DNA of 64,000 nt from Prochlorococcus sp. AG-347-J21 (GCA_003281455.1 QCBX01000005.1:1-64000); one strand, 5' to 3'. Positions 43,216 through 54,621 are shown, numbered from the stretch's first letter. Translations and numbers: made by a program. Notes: a model not told the origin generated them from the sequence alone.

Positions 43216-44247
43216 ATAAAAGAACCGATTTCAAACTTAACCAGTAAAAATACAACGAAAAATACTAATTCATCAAAAACATTTAATTGGCAAAAAGAGA
43301 TTAAAAATTACGTAGATCCGCCAAGTTTTTGGAATCCAACATTAGGTTTATTTTTTGGCGGTTATTTTCTTGCTTTTCTTAGCATATGGCAATGGTATAG
43401 GGGTGTTTGGCCTTTACCGTTGCTTGTAGCCACTGCGTTTTTAGCTTTACATATTGAAGGTACAGTTATTCATGATGCATGTCACAAAGCTGCTCATCCA
43501 GTTCCTTGGATAAATCAAGCAATGGGCCATGGCTCAGCTATTCTATTAGGGTTTAGCTTCCCAGTTTTTACGAGAGTTCATTTACAACATCATATTCACG
43601 TAAATCACCCCAAAAATGATCCAGATCATATTGTCAGTACTTTTGGTCCAATTTGGCTAATTGCGCCAAGATTTTTTTATCATGAGGTGTTTTTCTTTCA
43701 AAGAAAACTTTGGCGAAGATATGAATTACTACAATGGGGAATTGAAAGATCCATATTCATAACAATTATCTTGGCAGGTTTGAAATTTGACTTTATGAAT
43801 TTAATTTATAATTTATGGTTTGGCCCAGCATTAATGGTAGGTGTCACTTTAGGAATATTTTTTGATTATTTACCCCATAGGCCTTTTCGATCAAGAAATA
43901 AATGGATAAATTCTCGAGTTTATCCAAGCAAATTTATGAATTTATTGATAATGGGACAAAATTACCATCTCATTCATCATCTTTGGCCTTCGATTCCTTG
44001 GTTTGAATACAAAATAGCTTATGAAAAAACTAAGCCTTTATTGGATAAAAAAGGCTCACCTCAAAGGGTTGGGATATTTGAAAGTAAAGAAGACATTTTC
44101 AACTTTATTTATGATTTATTAATAGGTGTAAGGAGTCATAGCAAAAAGAGGGGGAAAATACGAAAAATAATAAATTTATATCCAGGCTTTAAAATAAAAA
44201 AATTTTTATTAAAGATAGTCAACAAAACATTTATTGGAAGTAACTAA
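43216..44247 (+). CDS. crtR: Beta-carotene hydroxylase (fatty-acid hydroxylase type); start codon non-canonical or uncertain
   Basis: HDACHKAAH, HLQHHIHVN, HLIHHLWPSIPW histidine boxes; coding-like frame extends to the stop at 43210-43212 without ATG/GTG/TTG before 43420. Confidence 0.85.
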   Translation: MKEPISNLTSKNTTKNTNSSKTFNWQKEIKNYVDPPSFWNPTLGLFFGGYFLAFLSIWQWYRGVWPLPLLVATAFLALHIEGTVIHDACHKAAHPVPWINQAMGHGSAILLGFSFPVFTRVHLQHHIHVNHPKNDPDHIVSTFGPIWLIAPRFFYHEVFFFQRKLWRRYELLQWGIERSIFITIILAGLKFDFMNLIYNLWFGPALMVGVTLGIFFDYLPHRPFRSRNKWINSRVYPSKFMNLLIMGQNYHLIHHLWPSIPWFEYKIAYEKTKPLLDKKGSPQRVGIFESKEDIFNFIYDLLIGVRSHSKKRGKIRKIINLYPGFKIKKFLLKIVNKTFIGSN

Positions 44248-44252
44248 CTTAC

Positions 44253-44546
44253 TCATTCATTAATAATTTTTGGTACTTTAAAATATTTATCTTCTCTCGA
44301 TGGACCTAATTCTAAAAGTTCTTCATTGCAATCCGAATTTTTCTTTTCGTCTTTTCTAAATACATTTACAACCTCTATAGCTCTGGTTGTACAGGGGACA
44401 TCATCTGTATTAATTTTTTCAAGTTGTCTTATATAATCCAATATCTTTTCTAATTGTTCTGCATGATTAGTAATTTCATTCTCGTTAAGTTCTAATCTCG
44501 CTAAATGAGCAACTTTTTTAACTTCCTCTTTAGTTATTTTTGTCAT
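44253..44546 (-). CDS. gatC: Glutamyl-tRNA(Gln) amidotransferase subunit C
   Basis: ITKEEVKKVAHLARLELNENEI...LEKILDYIRQLEKINTDDV. Confidence 0.95.
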   Translation of the reverse strand: MTKITKEEVKKVAHLARLELNENEITNHAEQLEKILDYIRQLEKINTDDVPCTTRAIEVVNVFRKDEKKNSDCNEELLELGPSREDKYFKVPKIINE

Positions 44547-44692
44547 ACCTTTAATATCTTTCTTATTAAATAATAGTTTATTAAAAACAACTTTTTCACA
44601 TATCCTTTGAATTTCAAATAATTTATAAAATAATCACATCTTTTTGAAAATCAATATCAATTAATAGCCTTAATTATTTTTCTCAGCTAAAT

Positions 44693-45298
44693 ATGTTATT
44701 AGATAGATATTTAAAAATAGAAGAATTATTTCCAAAAAATTTTTTTTATCGGCACTCTAAACTTGTTGCTCCTGATTTAATAGGCTGTCACCTCATAAAA
44801 AAAAATAATGAGATAGATCGAGTTAAAGGGATTATTGTTGAAACTGAAGCTTATTCGCAAGAAGAAGAGGCCTGTCATGGTTACCGCAACATGACTGAAT
44901 CGAACAAATCATTATTTGGCAAACCTGGCACATTTTATATTTACAAATCTTATGGGATTCATCATTGTTTAAACATAGTTACTGATAAAGAAAATTTTGC
45001 GAGTGGTGTTTTGATAAGATCAGTTTTTATCTCTAATAAGAATGAAAGATTAGCTTCTGGACCTGGACTAGTAACTAAGACATTCAGTGTAGACATTTCA
45101 TTTAACTCACTTGAAGTTATTAATAACAAATCTTTATGGATCTCTCCACGAGACTCCACTCTAGAAGAAAAAGATCTTATTCAAACTACGAGAATTGGCA
45201 TATCAAAGGCAAAAAATATAAAATGGCGATGGTATCTCAAAAATAGTAGGAGTGTAAGTAAAAGATTAAGAGGTGACAGAACACCTAAATTTCAATAA
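44693..45298 (+). CDS. mpg: 3-methyladenine DNA glycosylase (AAG family)
   Basis: [52 protein letters not shown]. Confidence 0.95.
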   Translation: MLLDRYLKIEELFPKNFFYRHSKLVAPDLIGCHLIKKNNEIDRVKGIIVETEAYSQEEEACHGYRNMTESNKSLFGKPGTFYIYKSYGIHHCLNIVTDKENFASGVLIRSVFISNKNERLASGPGLVTKTFSVDISFNSLEVINNKSLWISPRDSTLEEKDLIQTTRIGISKAKNIKWRWYLKNSRSVSKRLRGDRTPKFQ

Positions 45299-45318
45299 TC
45301 ATTTATTTTTTAAGCGTA

Positions 45319-46335
45319 ATGCAAATTTGGCCTCATAAACATATCCACACACTAGCTAATTTTTCAATTAAAGATTATGAGTCAGTATTTGAATTAGCTA
45401 ATAGATTTGATGCACTAAACAATGCAGGAACAAAAAAGATACCGGCCTTACAGGGGACTTTGGTAACGTCTTTATTTTTTGAAGCTAGCACAAGAACAAA
45501 AAATAGTTTTGAACTTGCAGCAAAAAGACTTTCTGCTGATGTCCAAACGTTTGCACCATCATCCAGCTCTTTGACAAAAGGCGAAACAATAATTGATACA
45601 GCCATAACTTATTCTGCTATGGGGGCGGATACATTAGTTATTAGACATTCATCAAGTTACATAACCTTTGAGATCGCAAAAAAACTTGATGCAATCAATT
45701 CCCGGACTTCGGTTCTTAATGCCGGAGATGGATTACATAGTCACCCCAGCCAAGGATTGCTTGACATCTATACATTAATAAAATTCTTTTCCCAAAAAAC
45801 ACTGAATCCAGAGGTTTTAAATTCCAAGAAAATTTTAATTATTGGAGACGTTAATCATTCAAGGGTTGCCAGGTCAAATCTTTGGGCTTTGAGTGCATTC
45901 GGCGCCGATATAATTTTATGTGGTCCTAAGACATTAATACCTGATGAATTTATCAATTTTTTAAAAACCCCCGCGCCAAATCAAACAGAAGATCCTGTTA
46001 AATCAAGAGGTTCAATAACAATTTCTAGATCATTGGAAGAATCAATAAAAATTGCAGATGCGATTATTGTTTTAAGACTCCAGAAAGAGAGAATGATGGA
46101 AAATTTACTAAGTAGCATTGATTCATATAGTTTGGATTATGGCTTAACCCCAGAGAAATTATCTTTAAATAATAAAGAAATTCCAATTCTACATCCTGGT
46201 CCCATTAACAGAGATATTGAAATAAGTAGCAAAGTGGTAGATCGATATCCTAATTGCTTAATTAATAATCAAGTTGCAAATGGTATCCCTATAAGAATGG
46301 CTTTGCTTTATCTATTACAAAAACACAACAAGTAA
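45319..46335 (+). CDS. pyrB: Aspartate carbamoyltransferase catalytic subunit
   Basis: [41 protein letters not shown]. Confidence 0.98.
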   Translation: MQIWPHKHIHTLANFSIKDYESVFELANRFDALNNAGTKKIPALQGTLVTSLFFEASTRTKNSFELAAKRLSADVQTFAPSSSSLTKGETIIDTAITYSAMGADTLVIRHSSSYITFEIAKKLDAINSRTSVLNAGDGLHSHPSQGLLDIYTLIKFFSQKTLNPEVLNSKKILIIGDVNHSRVARSNLWALSAFGADIILCGPKTLIPDEFINFLKTPAPNQTEDPVKSRGSITISRSLEESIKIADAIIVLRLQKERMMENLLSSIDSYSLDYGLTPEKLSLNNKEIPILHPGPINRDIEISSKVVDRYPNCLINNQVANGIPIRMALLYLLQKHNK

Positions 46336-46337
46336 AT

Positions 46338-46679
46338 TTATAGCAACTTAAGACTTTCGGTAAAGAAACCATAAAATAATCCCAACCTTAAAGAATCTAG
46401 TATAAGTACTAAAAATTTCTTTTTCCTTTCAAATCTAAAATTTCTTCTTAGAACTATTAAAAACTCAATAAAAACTACTGCTAAAAAAGCGGCTACAGGA
46501 TCCATGAGCTCCACAACGGCACTTACCATACCAAGAGAGCTTCCAAAAAAGTAGCCGATTAAAAGAGTAATCAATGATATTGAATATCTTCGCCATGGAT
46601 TATTAGCCCAAATACTTAATGTCTGAATATTTTCCACAATTTTTAGCTGAAATTTTGTCTTTTGAGGTTTAACAACCAT
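46338..46679 (-). CDS. DUF565/Ycf33-like membrane protein
   Basis: NNPWRRYSISLITLLIGYFFGSSLGMVSAVVELMDPVAAFLAVVFIEFL. Confidence 0.75.
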   Translation of the reverse strand: MVVKPQKTKFQLKIVENIQTLSIWANNPWRRYSISLITLLIGYFFGSSLGMVSAVVELMDPVAAFLAVVFIEFLIVLRRNFRFERKKKFLVLILDSLRLGLFYGFFTESLKLL

Positions 46680-46690
46680 TTTGCATTAAA

Positions 46691-46891
46691 CTAAGCAGCT
46701 TTAGAATTTGATTGAATTTTAGTATTTCCTTCTATTAATTCAAGTAATGCTTCGAACTGAGCCATTAATCCTCTTAATTCGCCTGGTTCAGGGAAAAGGT
46801 CATCTTCTTTTATTCCTAAATGCATTTCTCTGAGCTCTTGCCTTAAATAGCGTATGTGACTAATGACTTGCTCTCTTTTGGTTTGCGACAT
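46691..46891 (-). CDS. Small conserved cyanobacterial hypothetical protein
   Basis: 66-aa ORF with ATG start, tiled directly behind the neighbouring gene. Confidence 0.6.
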   Translation of the reverse strand: MSQTKREQVISHIRYLRQELREMHLGIKEDDLFPEPGELRGLMAQFEALLELIEGNTKIQSNSKAA

Positions 46892-47095
46892 GATATAAAT
46901 AATTAGAGAAACATCTTAAGAAAGAATATTTTTGAAAAGGAGAGTTTGCATATTAATGACTGAGAATGAAGATAAATGACCTAACAAAAATTTGAAAATA
47001 TTATAGAAATTGCAAATTATCATATCCTTGAAAATATGTACTTAATTCCAATATCAATTTTAAATAATTACTTGAGGCTTTATTATTAGAGTATA

Positions 47096-47332
47096 TTGAC
47101 TTTACTCAATATGAAATTTATTTCTGAAAATAAAATAAGTGAGGAACTAGTAAATTCTTTTGATGAAGAAATGACCCTTGAGCTCGCTAAAAGGCTAGAG
47201 GAAGATAATTATAATACTCCATTTGATGGTTTAAAAGACTGGCACTTGCTGAGGGCTCTTGCAATCAATAGGCCTGAATTAACAACTAATTATACCCATC
47301 TCCTCGATCAGGAACCTTTCGATGAAAACTAA
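47096..47332 (+). CDS. DUF2555-like cyanobacterial protein
   Basis: DEEMTLELAKRLEEDNYNTPFDGLKDWHLLRALAINRPEL. Confidence 0.7.
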   Translation: MTLLNMKFISENKISEELVNSFDEEMTLELAKRLEEDNYNTPFDGLKDWHLLRALAINRPELTTNYTHLLDQEPFDEN

Positions 47333-48578
47333 AACTAAGGACTCCAAAATAAAGGTTCTTTTATTAGTAACTGGGAGTATTGCAGCTGTAAGAATTCCAT
47401 TATTAGTTAGCCAATTAGCGAAAGAAAATTATGAAATAAGATGCGTTTTATCAAAAAATGCAGAAAAATTAATAAAGCCCCTTTCTCTTTCTATTTTAAG
47501 TAGAAACCCGTGCATTTTAGACAATGATCAATGGTCTGATAGTCAATCAACACCTCTTCACATAGAACTAGGTAATTGGGCTGATATTTTAATCATCGCC
47601 CCTTTAACAGCGACAACATTAGCAAAATGGGTAACTGGAAATGCTGAGGGATTGATCCCAAGCATCTTAATAGCAAATATAAAGCCAATTATTGTTGCAC
47701 CAGCAATGAATACACAAATGTGGCTAAATAAAGCTGTCCAAAAAAATTATGAGAATTTACAGAATTACGGAAATGTTTTGTCTTTGCAACCAAGTGAAGG
47801 TCTCTTAGCATGTGATGCTGTTGGCATCGGTAAGATACCTCCAAATGATCTAATCCAATTAGCTCTTGAATTTCTTGCTTCACACAAACAAAATGAATAT
47901 CGCAAAGACTTACTCAATAAAGAAATTTTAATAACTGGAGGGTGTACCTCAGAGAAAATTGACGCGGCAAGACATATTACTAACAAAAGTTCTGGAGCTA
48001 TGGGCCTGCTTCTTTCTCAAGTAGCGAGGTTCAGAGGAGCACAAGTAAAATATGTTCATGGGCCTCTGAAAATCGATAAGAATCTTACTGATGGAATAAA
48101 AAGATATGAAATTGAAACTAGTGTTGATTTAATTAGGGCACTTGATAATGAAATATCAAATTGCGATTATTTTTTCATGAATGCAGCAGTATCTGATTTC
48201 AAGATAATCTCTGATACTTCAGCTAAAATTCCAAAAAACCAAATTAGTGCTCATTTGAATCAAAACTTTGAGCTGGTCCCAGATATTTTAAAAACAATTA
48301 GTAAATCAAAAAAAGATAACCAAGTTTTTGTAGGCTTTTGTGCTTTTACAGGATCTATCAAAGAAGCACGAATGACAATTAAAGAAAAGATTATCCAAAA
48401 AGGTTGTGATTATCTATTCGCAAATCCAATTGATCTTGAAGGACAAGGATTTGGCTTTTTGGCAAAAAATGAAGGTTGGCTATTCGACACTAACAACATG
48501 GAACACTACATAAACAAAACATCAAAAATTGATTTAGCAAATAAATTAATAACCCAAATTATTTCATTAAAAAAATAA
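47322..48578 (+). CDS. coaBC: Phosphopantothenoylcysteine decarboxylase/synthase
   Basis: VTGSIAAVRIPLLVSQL, PLTATTLAKWVTG, APAMNTQMW, ITGGCTSEKIDAARHITNKSSGAMG, AAVSDFK. Confidence 0.96.
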   Translation: MKTKTKDSKIKVLLLVTGSIAAVRIPLLVSQLAKENYEIRCVLSKNAEKLIKPLSLSILSRNPCILDNDQWSDSQSTPLHIELGNWADILIIAPLTATTLAKWVTGNAEGLIPSILIANIKPIIVAPAMNTQMWLNKAVQKNYENLQNYGNVLSLQPSEGLLACDAVGIGKIPPNDLIQLALEFLASHKQNEYRKDLLNKEILITGGCTSEKIDAARHITNKSSGAMGLLLSQVARFRGAQVKYVHGPLKIDKNLTDGIKRYEIETSVDLIRALDNEISNCDYFFMNAAVSDFKIISDTSAKIPKNQISAHLNQNFELVPDILKTISKSKKDNQVFVGFCAFTGSIKEARMTIKEKIIQKGCDYLFANPIDLEGQGFGFLAKNEGWLFDTNNMEHYINKTSKIDLANKLITQIISLKK

Positions 48579-48793
48579 AAAAAATTTTTAATTTGTATTT
48601 TTTTGTAATCTTAATCATTAAAAATAATGTGATAGCTTAAAATAATTCCAGTTTTTTAAAATCTAAAAAGCTACGGGTTATTTCGAAGATTTAATAGTCC
48701 TATCTTTTATGGTCCTTTCCCTTGTAATATCCGTACTAAACTTATTAGATGACCTTTAATCTATCGTCACAGAACTTTACTGCAACTTTAATT

Positions 48794-49588
48794 ATGAGAA
48801 TTCGTTCTTTCTTAGCTTTTGTTATTTCAATTTGTATAACTTTTGCTTTCGTACCTGTTAAAACATTTGCTTTTTCTGAAAGAGGAAATGCACAATTCAC
48901 AGATGTTGTTAACACAGGAAAAGCTAATGATTGCCCTGCATTAGACTCATCTCTTGTCGGATCAATATCTCTAGGGAATGGAGATAGCCTTAAAGGAATA
49001 TGCATGCATCCAACAGAAGTTTATGTAAAAGTGCCAGGGACAAAACGAAAAGCTGCAGAATTTGTTTCTACAAAAATTATTAGTCCTAGAAATAACACAA
49101 CAGTGACAGAAGTTTATGGAGATATAGATTCAGGAACTTTCACTGAAAAGGGTGGTATTGATTTTCAACTTATTACTGTATTAACTCCTGGTGGTTTAGA
49201 GGTGCCGTTTGCATTCTCAGCAAAAGATCTTACAGCTGATTTACCTTCATCTATTGAACCAGGCACTGAGGTTAGTGGTTCAACATTTACACCTAACTAC
49301 AGAACTGGTGACTTTCTAGATCCTAAAGCAAGAGCTAAAAATACTGGTGTTGAATACGCTCAAGGTTTAGTAGCATTAGGAGGAGATGACGAAGAACTTG
49401 CAAAAGAAAATATTAAAGTTGATGTAAATGGTACTGGCGTTATTACTCTTTCAATTAACAATGTAGATTCTGACACAGACGAATTTGCAGGTACTTTTGA
49501 AGCTATCCAACCTTCAGATACAGATATGGGTTCAAAGGATCCACTTGATGTAAAAATAATTGGGGAGCTTTACGGAAGAAAGGCATAA
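48794..49588 (+). CDS. psbO: Photosystem II manganese-stabilizing protein PsbO (ATG at 48794 preferred)
   Basis: Signal peptide MRIRSFLAFVISICITFAFVPVKTFA; FTDVVNTGKANDCPALDSS, CMHPTEVYVK, GGLEVPFAFSAKDLTADLP. Confidence 0.97.
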   Translation: MRIRSFLAFVISICITFAFVPVKTFAFSERGNAQFTDVVNTGKANDCPALDSSLVGSISLGNGDSLKGICMHPTEVYVKVPGTKRKAAEFVSTKIISPRNNTTVTEVYGDIDSGTFTEKGGIDFQLITVLTPGGLEVPFAFSAKDLTADLPSSIEPGTEVSGSTFTPNYRTGDFLDPKARAKNTGVEYAQGLVALGGDDEELAKENIKVDVNGTGVITLSINNVDSDTDEFAGTFEAIQPSDTDMGSKDPLDVKIIGELYGRKA

Positions 49589-49604
49589 ATCCTATTCAAT
49601 AGAA

Positions 49605-49632
49605 AAAGGGGGTTAAACCCCTCTTTTTTTTT
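49605..49632 (+). terminator. Intrinsic terminator of psbO
   Basis: AGGGGGTTAAACCCCT hairpin followed by a T-run. Confidence 0.9.
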
Positions 49633-49659
49633 CAAAATTTTTCTTTATCAATTTAAAAA

Positions 49660-50835
49660 ATGGAATTACAACAAAAAACTAAAACAGATACTAATGGACT
49701 AATACCGCCTTATGGAGGGAAACTAAAAAATTTAATTATCAAAGATAAAAACCTTAAAAATGATCTTATCTCTAAAGCTACTTATGAGTTTGAATGTAGC
49801 GAGAGAAATGCATGCGATGTAGAACTTTTGATGGTTGGAGCTTTTTCTCCATTGGAAGGTTTTATGGATGAAAATAACTACAATTCGGTAATTAAAAATA
49901 ATAGAAATACAAACGGTTTGCTTTTTGGCTTGCCTATTGTATTTGATTCAAATAATGAAAAAGTAAAAGCTGGAGAGACAATATTGCTTACTTATAAAAA
50001 ACAAAAAATAGCAATTTTAGAAGTTATCTCTAAATGGGAGCCTGACAAATCCTTAGAAGCTGAACTTTGTTATGGTACTAATTCTTTAGATCATCCTGCT
50101 GTTAAGATGATTTTTAATGAGAGAGGGAGATTTTATATAGGAGGAAGAGTTTATGGTTTCGAACTACCAATTAGAGAATTCCCCTGCAAAACCCCAGAAG
50201 AAGTTAGATCTACACTGCCACCAAATCATGATGTAGTTGCATTTCAATGCCGAAATCCAATTCATAGAGCACATTATGAATTATTTACTAATGCCTTACT
50301 TTCAGATAATGTCTCCTCTAACTCAGTTGTTTTAGTTCATCCAACTTGTGGACCAACTCAACAAGATGATATCCCTGGAAAAGTTAGATATTTGACCTAT
50401 AAAGAATTAGAAGAGGAAATATCTGATGAAAGAATAAAATGGGCTTTTTTACCTTATTCAATGCATATGGCAGGGCCAAGAGAAGCTCTTCAACATATGA
50501 TAATCAGAAGAAATTATGGCTGCACCCACTTCATTATTGGTAGAGATATGGCTGGTTGTAAGTCGTCATCAACTGGTGAAGATTTTTATGGTCCATATGA
50601 CGCCCAAAATTTCGCTAATAAGTGTGCAGATGAATTGATGATGCAAACTATACCTTCAAAAAATTTAGTTTATACGAAGGAAAAAGGATATATAACAGCT
50701 GAAGAAGCCAAAGAATTTAATTATGAAATTATGAAACTTAGTGGTACTGAATTTAGAAAGAAATTAAGGAATGGCGAACCAATTCCTGAATGGTTTGCAT
50801 TCAAAAGTGTAGTAGATGTTCTAAGACGCTCTTAA
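49660..50835 (+). CDS. sat: Sulfate adenylyltransferase (ATP sulfurylase)
   Basis: FQCRNPIHRAHYELF, MAGPREALQHMIIRRNYGCTHFIIGRDMAG. Confidence 0.97.
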   Translation: MELQQKTKTDTNGLIPPYGGKLKNLIIKDKNLKNDLISKATYEFECSERNACDVELLMVGAFSPLEGFMDENNYNSVIKNNRNTNGLLFGLPIVFDSNNEKVKAGETILLTYKKQKIAILEVISKWEPDKSLEAELCYGTNSLDHPAVKMIFNERGRFYIGGRVYGFELPIREFPCKTPEEVRSTLPPNHDVVAFQCRNPIHRAHYELFTNALLSDNVSSNSVVLVHPTCGPTQQDDIPGKVRYLTYKELEEEISDERIKWAFLPYSMHMAGPREALQHMIIRRNYGCTHFIIGRDMAGCKSSSTGEDFYGPYDAQNFANKCADELMMQTIPSKNLVYTKEKGYITAEEAKEFNYEIMKLSGTEFRKKLRNGEPIPEWFAFKSVVDVLRRS

Positions 50836-50881
50836 TATTGTTTTATTATTAGTATTATAGATTTATTAAAGATTTTTTATC

Positions 50882-52735
50882 GTGAACAAACGTTGGAGAA
50901 ACGTAGGACTTTATGTCCTAGCTGTTATTACTGTAATTTTCATTGGTACTTCAGTTTTTGATAAACCTAGTACTGAAAGTTCTACAAAGACCTTAAGATA
51001 TAGTGATTTTATAGAGGCAGTGCAAGATAAAGAAATCAGTAGAGTCCTAATATCTCCAGATAATGCCACAGCCCAAGTTGTTGAAAATGATGGGAGCAGG
51101 TCTGAGGTTAATTTAGCCCCTGACAAAGATTTATTAAAAATACTTACTGAGAATAATGTAGATATAGCTGTAACTCCTACAAAATTAGCCAATCCATGGC
51201 AACAGGCCGTAAGTAGCTTAATTTTCCCAGTACTTTTGATTGGAGGCCTATTTTTTCTTTTCAGAAGATCCCAAAGTGGTAACGCTGGAGGTGGTAACCC
51301 TGCAATGAGTTTTGGCAAAAGCAAAGCTAGACTGCAAATGGAACCATCCACACAAGTAACCTTTTCAGATGTTGCTGGTGTTGAAGGTGCAAAATTAGAA
51401 CTTACAGAAGTTGTAGATTTTCTTAAGAGCCCAGATAGATTTACTGCAGTCGGAGCAAAAATTCCAAAAGGAGTTCTTCTTGTTGGCCCTCCTGGTACAG
51501 GAAAAACATTGTTAGCAAAAGCAGTAGCTGGAGAAGCAGGTGTACCTTTTTTCTCAATATCTGGTTCAGAATTTGTAGAGATGTTTGTAGGCGTTGGAGC
51601 TAGCAGAGTTAGAGATCTTTTTGAACAAGCTAAAAAGAATGCTCCTTGCATTGTATTTATTGACGAAATAGATGCAGTTGGAAGACAGAGAGGAGCTGGT
51701 ATGGGCGGAGGAAATGATGAAAGAGAACAAACATTAAATCAACTCCTAACCGAAATGGATGGTTTCGAAGGGAATTCAGGAATAATAATAGTTGCTGCCA
51801 CCAACAGACCAGATGTCTTAGATTCAGCTTTAATGCGCCCTGGAAGATTCGATAGACAGGTAACTGTTGATAGACCAGATTATGCTGGAAGATTGCAGAT
51901 ATTAAATGTTCATGCGAAAGATAAAACCCTTTCAAAAGACGTGGATTTAGATAAAGTTGCTAGAAGAACACCAGGATTTACTGGTGCAGATTTAGCTAAT
52001 CTTTTAAATGAAGCAGCAATACTAGCAGCTAGAAAAGATTTAGATAAAGTAAGTAACGATGAAGTCGGTGATGCCATCGAAAGAGTTATGGCTGGCCCAG
52101 AAAAGAAAGATAGAGTCATCAGTGATAAGAAAAAAGAATTAGTTGCTTATCACGAAGCTGGTCATGCACTAGTTGGAGCATTAATGCCTGATTATGATCC
52201 AGTAGCAAAAGTTTCAATCATTCCAAGAGGTCAAGCTGGAGGTCTAACCTTCTTTACTCCAAGTGAAGAAAGAATGGAATCTGGTCTTTACTCTCGTTCT
52301 TATCTTCAAAATCAAATGGCTGTAGCTCTTGGTGGAAGAGTTGCTGAAGAAATAGTGTATGGCGAAGAAGAGGTAACAACCGGAGCTTCAAATGATTTAC
52401 AACAAGTTGCCAATGTAGCAAGACAAATGATCACTAAATTCGGTATGAGTGACAAAATAGGTCCAGTCGCTTTAGGTCAATCTCAAGGTGGAATGTTTCT
52501 TGGAAGAGATATGAGTTCTACAAGAGACTTCTCTGAAGACACAGCAGCAACAATTGATGTAGAGGTTTCAGAACTTGTTGATGTTGCCTATAAAAGAGCC
52601 ACAAAAGTTTTAACAGACAATAGAACTGTTCTTGATGAAATGGCTCTAATGCTAATTGAAAGAGAAACTATAGACACTGAAGATATCCAAGACTTGCTCA
52701 ACCGATCAGAAGTTAAAGTAGCGAATTACATCTAG
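50882..52735 (+). CDS. ftsH: ATP-dependent zinc metalloprotease FtsH
   Basis: [39 protein letters not shown] region, HEAGH zinc site; GTG start. Confidence 0.99.
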   Translation: MNKRWRNVGLYVLAVITVIFIGTSVFDKPSTESSTKTLRYSDFIEAVQDKEISRVLISPDNATAQVVENDGSRSEVNLAPDKDLLKILTENNVDIAVTPTKLANPWQQAVSSLIFPVLLIGGLFFLFRRSQSGNAGGGNPAMSFGKSKARLQMEPSTQVTFSDVAGVEGAKLELTEVVDFLKSPDRFTAVGAKIPKGVLLVGPPGTGKTLLAKAVAGEAGVPFFSISGSEFVEMFVGVGASRVRDLFEQAKKNAPCIVFIDEIDAVGRQRGAGMGGGNDEREQTLNQLLTEMDGFEGNSGIIIVAATNRPDVLDSALMRPGRFDRQVTVDRPDYAGRLQILNVHAKDKTLSKDVDLDKVARRTPGFTGADLANLLNEAAILAARKDLDKVSNDEVGDAIERVMAGPEKKDRVISDKKKELVAYHEAGHALVGALMPDYDPVAKVSIIPRGQAGGLTFFTPSEERMESGLYSRSYLQNQMAVALGGRVAEEIVYGEEEVTTGASNDLQQVANVARQMITKFGMSDKIGPVALGQSQGGMFLGRDMSSTRDFSEDTAATIDVEVSELVDVAYKRATKVLTDNRTVLDEMALMLIERETIDTEDIQDLLNRSEVKVANYI

Positions 52736-52753
52736 TTTAAAAATAAATATTTA

Positions 52754-53380
52754 ATGAATATTAAAGAAGATTCTTTTTCTGACTTGCTGCTAAAAGAATC
52801 TTTTTTTTTACTTGTAAAACCGGAAGATAATATTTACTCAAATACTCCTTTAAGAAATTCATTTTTTGAAGAATTAGGCAGCTTAGTAAAATTAGGATTA
52901 AAAAATATTGAAATAAGTTGGTCAAACAACGAAAAGTGGTTAGATTTTGTATCCGAAATCAAACTCAATTTTCCACAAATTAATTTAGGCTCTGCCTCCA
53001 TAGTTAATAAAAAATCAATAGAAGATGCATTAAAAATTGGATTAAATTTTTCTATGATGAAATTTTGGGATAAAGATCTTTTTAATTATTCGAGATCAAA
53101 AAATTATTTATTAATACCCGGAATTAAAAATTTAAAAGATCTTGAGGAAGCGATAGATTTAAACTGTAAGATTATTAAAATTTATCCAATAAAAAGAAAA
53201 GATAGTTTGATAAATATACTCAACTTTGAAAGTATTGATTTCATTGCTGCTGGAGGCCTATCAATCAATGATGTAAAAACTTATCAATCTCTAGGATATA
53301 AAGCAATCGTGATTGGAGATAAAGGTATTTTTAAAAGAAAATTTGATCCAAAAATATATGAATGGCTCAAAAATAATTAA
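52754..53380 (+). CDS. Eda-like (KDPG/KHG aldolase family) protein, divergent active site
   Basis: TIM-barrel-like IEISW...INLGSASI...IIKIYPI...FIAAGGLSINDVKTYQSLGYKAIVIG. Confidence 0.75.
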   Translation: MNIKEDSFSDLLLKESFFLLVKPEDNIYSNTPLRNSFFEELGSLVKLGLKNIEISWSNNEKWLDFVSEIKLNFPQINLGSASIVNKKSIEDALKIGLNFSMMKFWDKDLFNYSRSKNYLLIPGIKNLKDLEEAIDLNCKIIKIYPIKRKDSLINILNFESIDFIAAGGLSINDVKTYQSLGYKAIVIGDKGIFKRKFDPKIYEWLKNN

Positions 53381-53414
53381 ATCAAATATAAATATAATTT
53401 ATTTAACAAAACTA

Positions 53415-54512
53415 CTAATTATCGATTAAGCCACATTGAGCTTGATTCAGTAGTAAATGATCAGCAAGTACTAAAGCCACCATAGCATCAACCATAGGAA
53501 CTGCTCTTGGGAGAACGCATGGATCATGTCTCCCTTTTGCTTTCATCAAAACTTCTTTTCCTTCAGCATTTACTGTTTTCTGTTCTTTCCCAATTGTTGC
53601 TGTAGGTTTAAAAGCTATCTTCATCTCAATATTTTCGCCATTACTTATTCCTCCCTGTATACCGCCTGAATTATTGGACATTGTTCTTAACTTCCTAATA
53701 TCATCAGATTTAATGAAGGCATCATTATGTTCGCTTCCTTTTAAATAAGTTCCAGAGAAACCTGAACCTATTTCAAAGCCTTTCGTAGCAGGCAAAGACA
53801 TCAAAGCTTTCGCTAAATCAGCTTCTAATTTATCAAAAACAGGCATTCCAAGGCCAGAAGGGACATTTCTTACTAGACATTCAATAACACCGCCGCAAGA
53901 GTCTCCTTGACGCTTTAATTGCTTAATTCTCTCTATCATTTCTGCTGATACCTGTTCATCAGGACATCTAACAATATTAGAATCTATTTTGTTGAGAGAA
54001 ATTTTTTCTTTATTTATATCAGAATCAATATCATGTATACGCTTTACCCAAGATAATATTTCAGTGTTACAGAAGTTTTTTAATAATTGTTTTGCTACAG
54101 CACCAGCAGCTACTCTTCCAATTGTTTCTCTTGCAGAGGCTCTTCCACCACCAGAACTTGCTTGAATTCCATATTTGAGATGATATGTACCATCTGCATG
54201 AGAAGGTCTAAATACTTGCTCCAAATTATCATAATCTCCTGGTCTTTGGTCCTTGTTTCTTACCAACATCGCTATTGGAGTTCCAAGTGTTAAGCCCTCC
54301 TTTATTCCACTTAATATTTCTATTTTATCTTCTTCATTTCTGGGTGTTGTAATGTCACTTTGGCCAGGTCTGCGCCTATCTAATTCATTTTGTATCAAAT
54401 TTATATCTACTTTTAACTTAGGGGGACATCCATCAAGGATAACTCCGACTGCGCCACCATGTGATTCTCCAAAAGTATTAACACGAAAAATTTTTCCAAA
54501 ACTACTACTCAT
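53415..54512 (-). CDS. aroC: Chorismate synthase
   Basis: [81 protein letters not shown]. Confidence 0.99.
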   Translation of the reverse strand: MSSSFGKIFRVNTFGESHGGAVGVILDGCPPKLKVDINLIQNELDRRRPGQSDITTPRNEEDKIEILSGIKEGLTLGTPIAMLVRNKDQRPGDYDNLEQVFRPSHADGTYHLKYGIQASSGGGRASARETIGRVAAGAVAKQLLKNFCNTEILSWVKRIHDIDSDINKEKISLNKIDSNIVRCPDEQVSAEMIERIKQLKRQGDSCGGVIECLVRNVPSGLGMPVFDKLEADLAKALMSLPATKGFEIGSGFSGTYLKGSEHNDAFIKSDDIRKLRTMSNNSGGIQGGISNGENIEMKIAFKPTATIGKEQKTVNAEGKEVLMKAKGRHDPCVLPRAVPMVDAMVALVLADHLLLNQAQCGLIDN

Positions 54513-54572
54513 AGAAATATCAAATGTTTTATCTATATATAAACATTATATGAAACCAATTGAAAATTAAAC

Positions 54573-54602
54573 AAAAAAAAGCCCCCAAAAAGGGGGGCTT
54601 GT
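54573..54602 (-). terminator. Intrinsic terminator of psbA
   Basis: Minus strand AAGCCCCCCTTTTTGGGGGCTTTTTTTT. Confidence 0.93.
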
Positions 54603-54621
54603 AAATTTAAGAACTTTAAGC

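Noticed and set aside
50911-51651. 246-aa minus-strand ORF antisense to ftsH
   Set aside because: Shadow ORF of a highly conserved gene; the protein has no recognisable features and no RBS.
54087-54570. Plus-strand ORFs opposite aroC
   Set aside because: Antisense shadows; the aroC frame is complete and well conserved.
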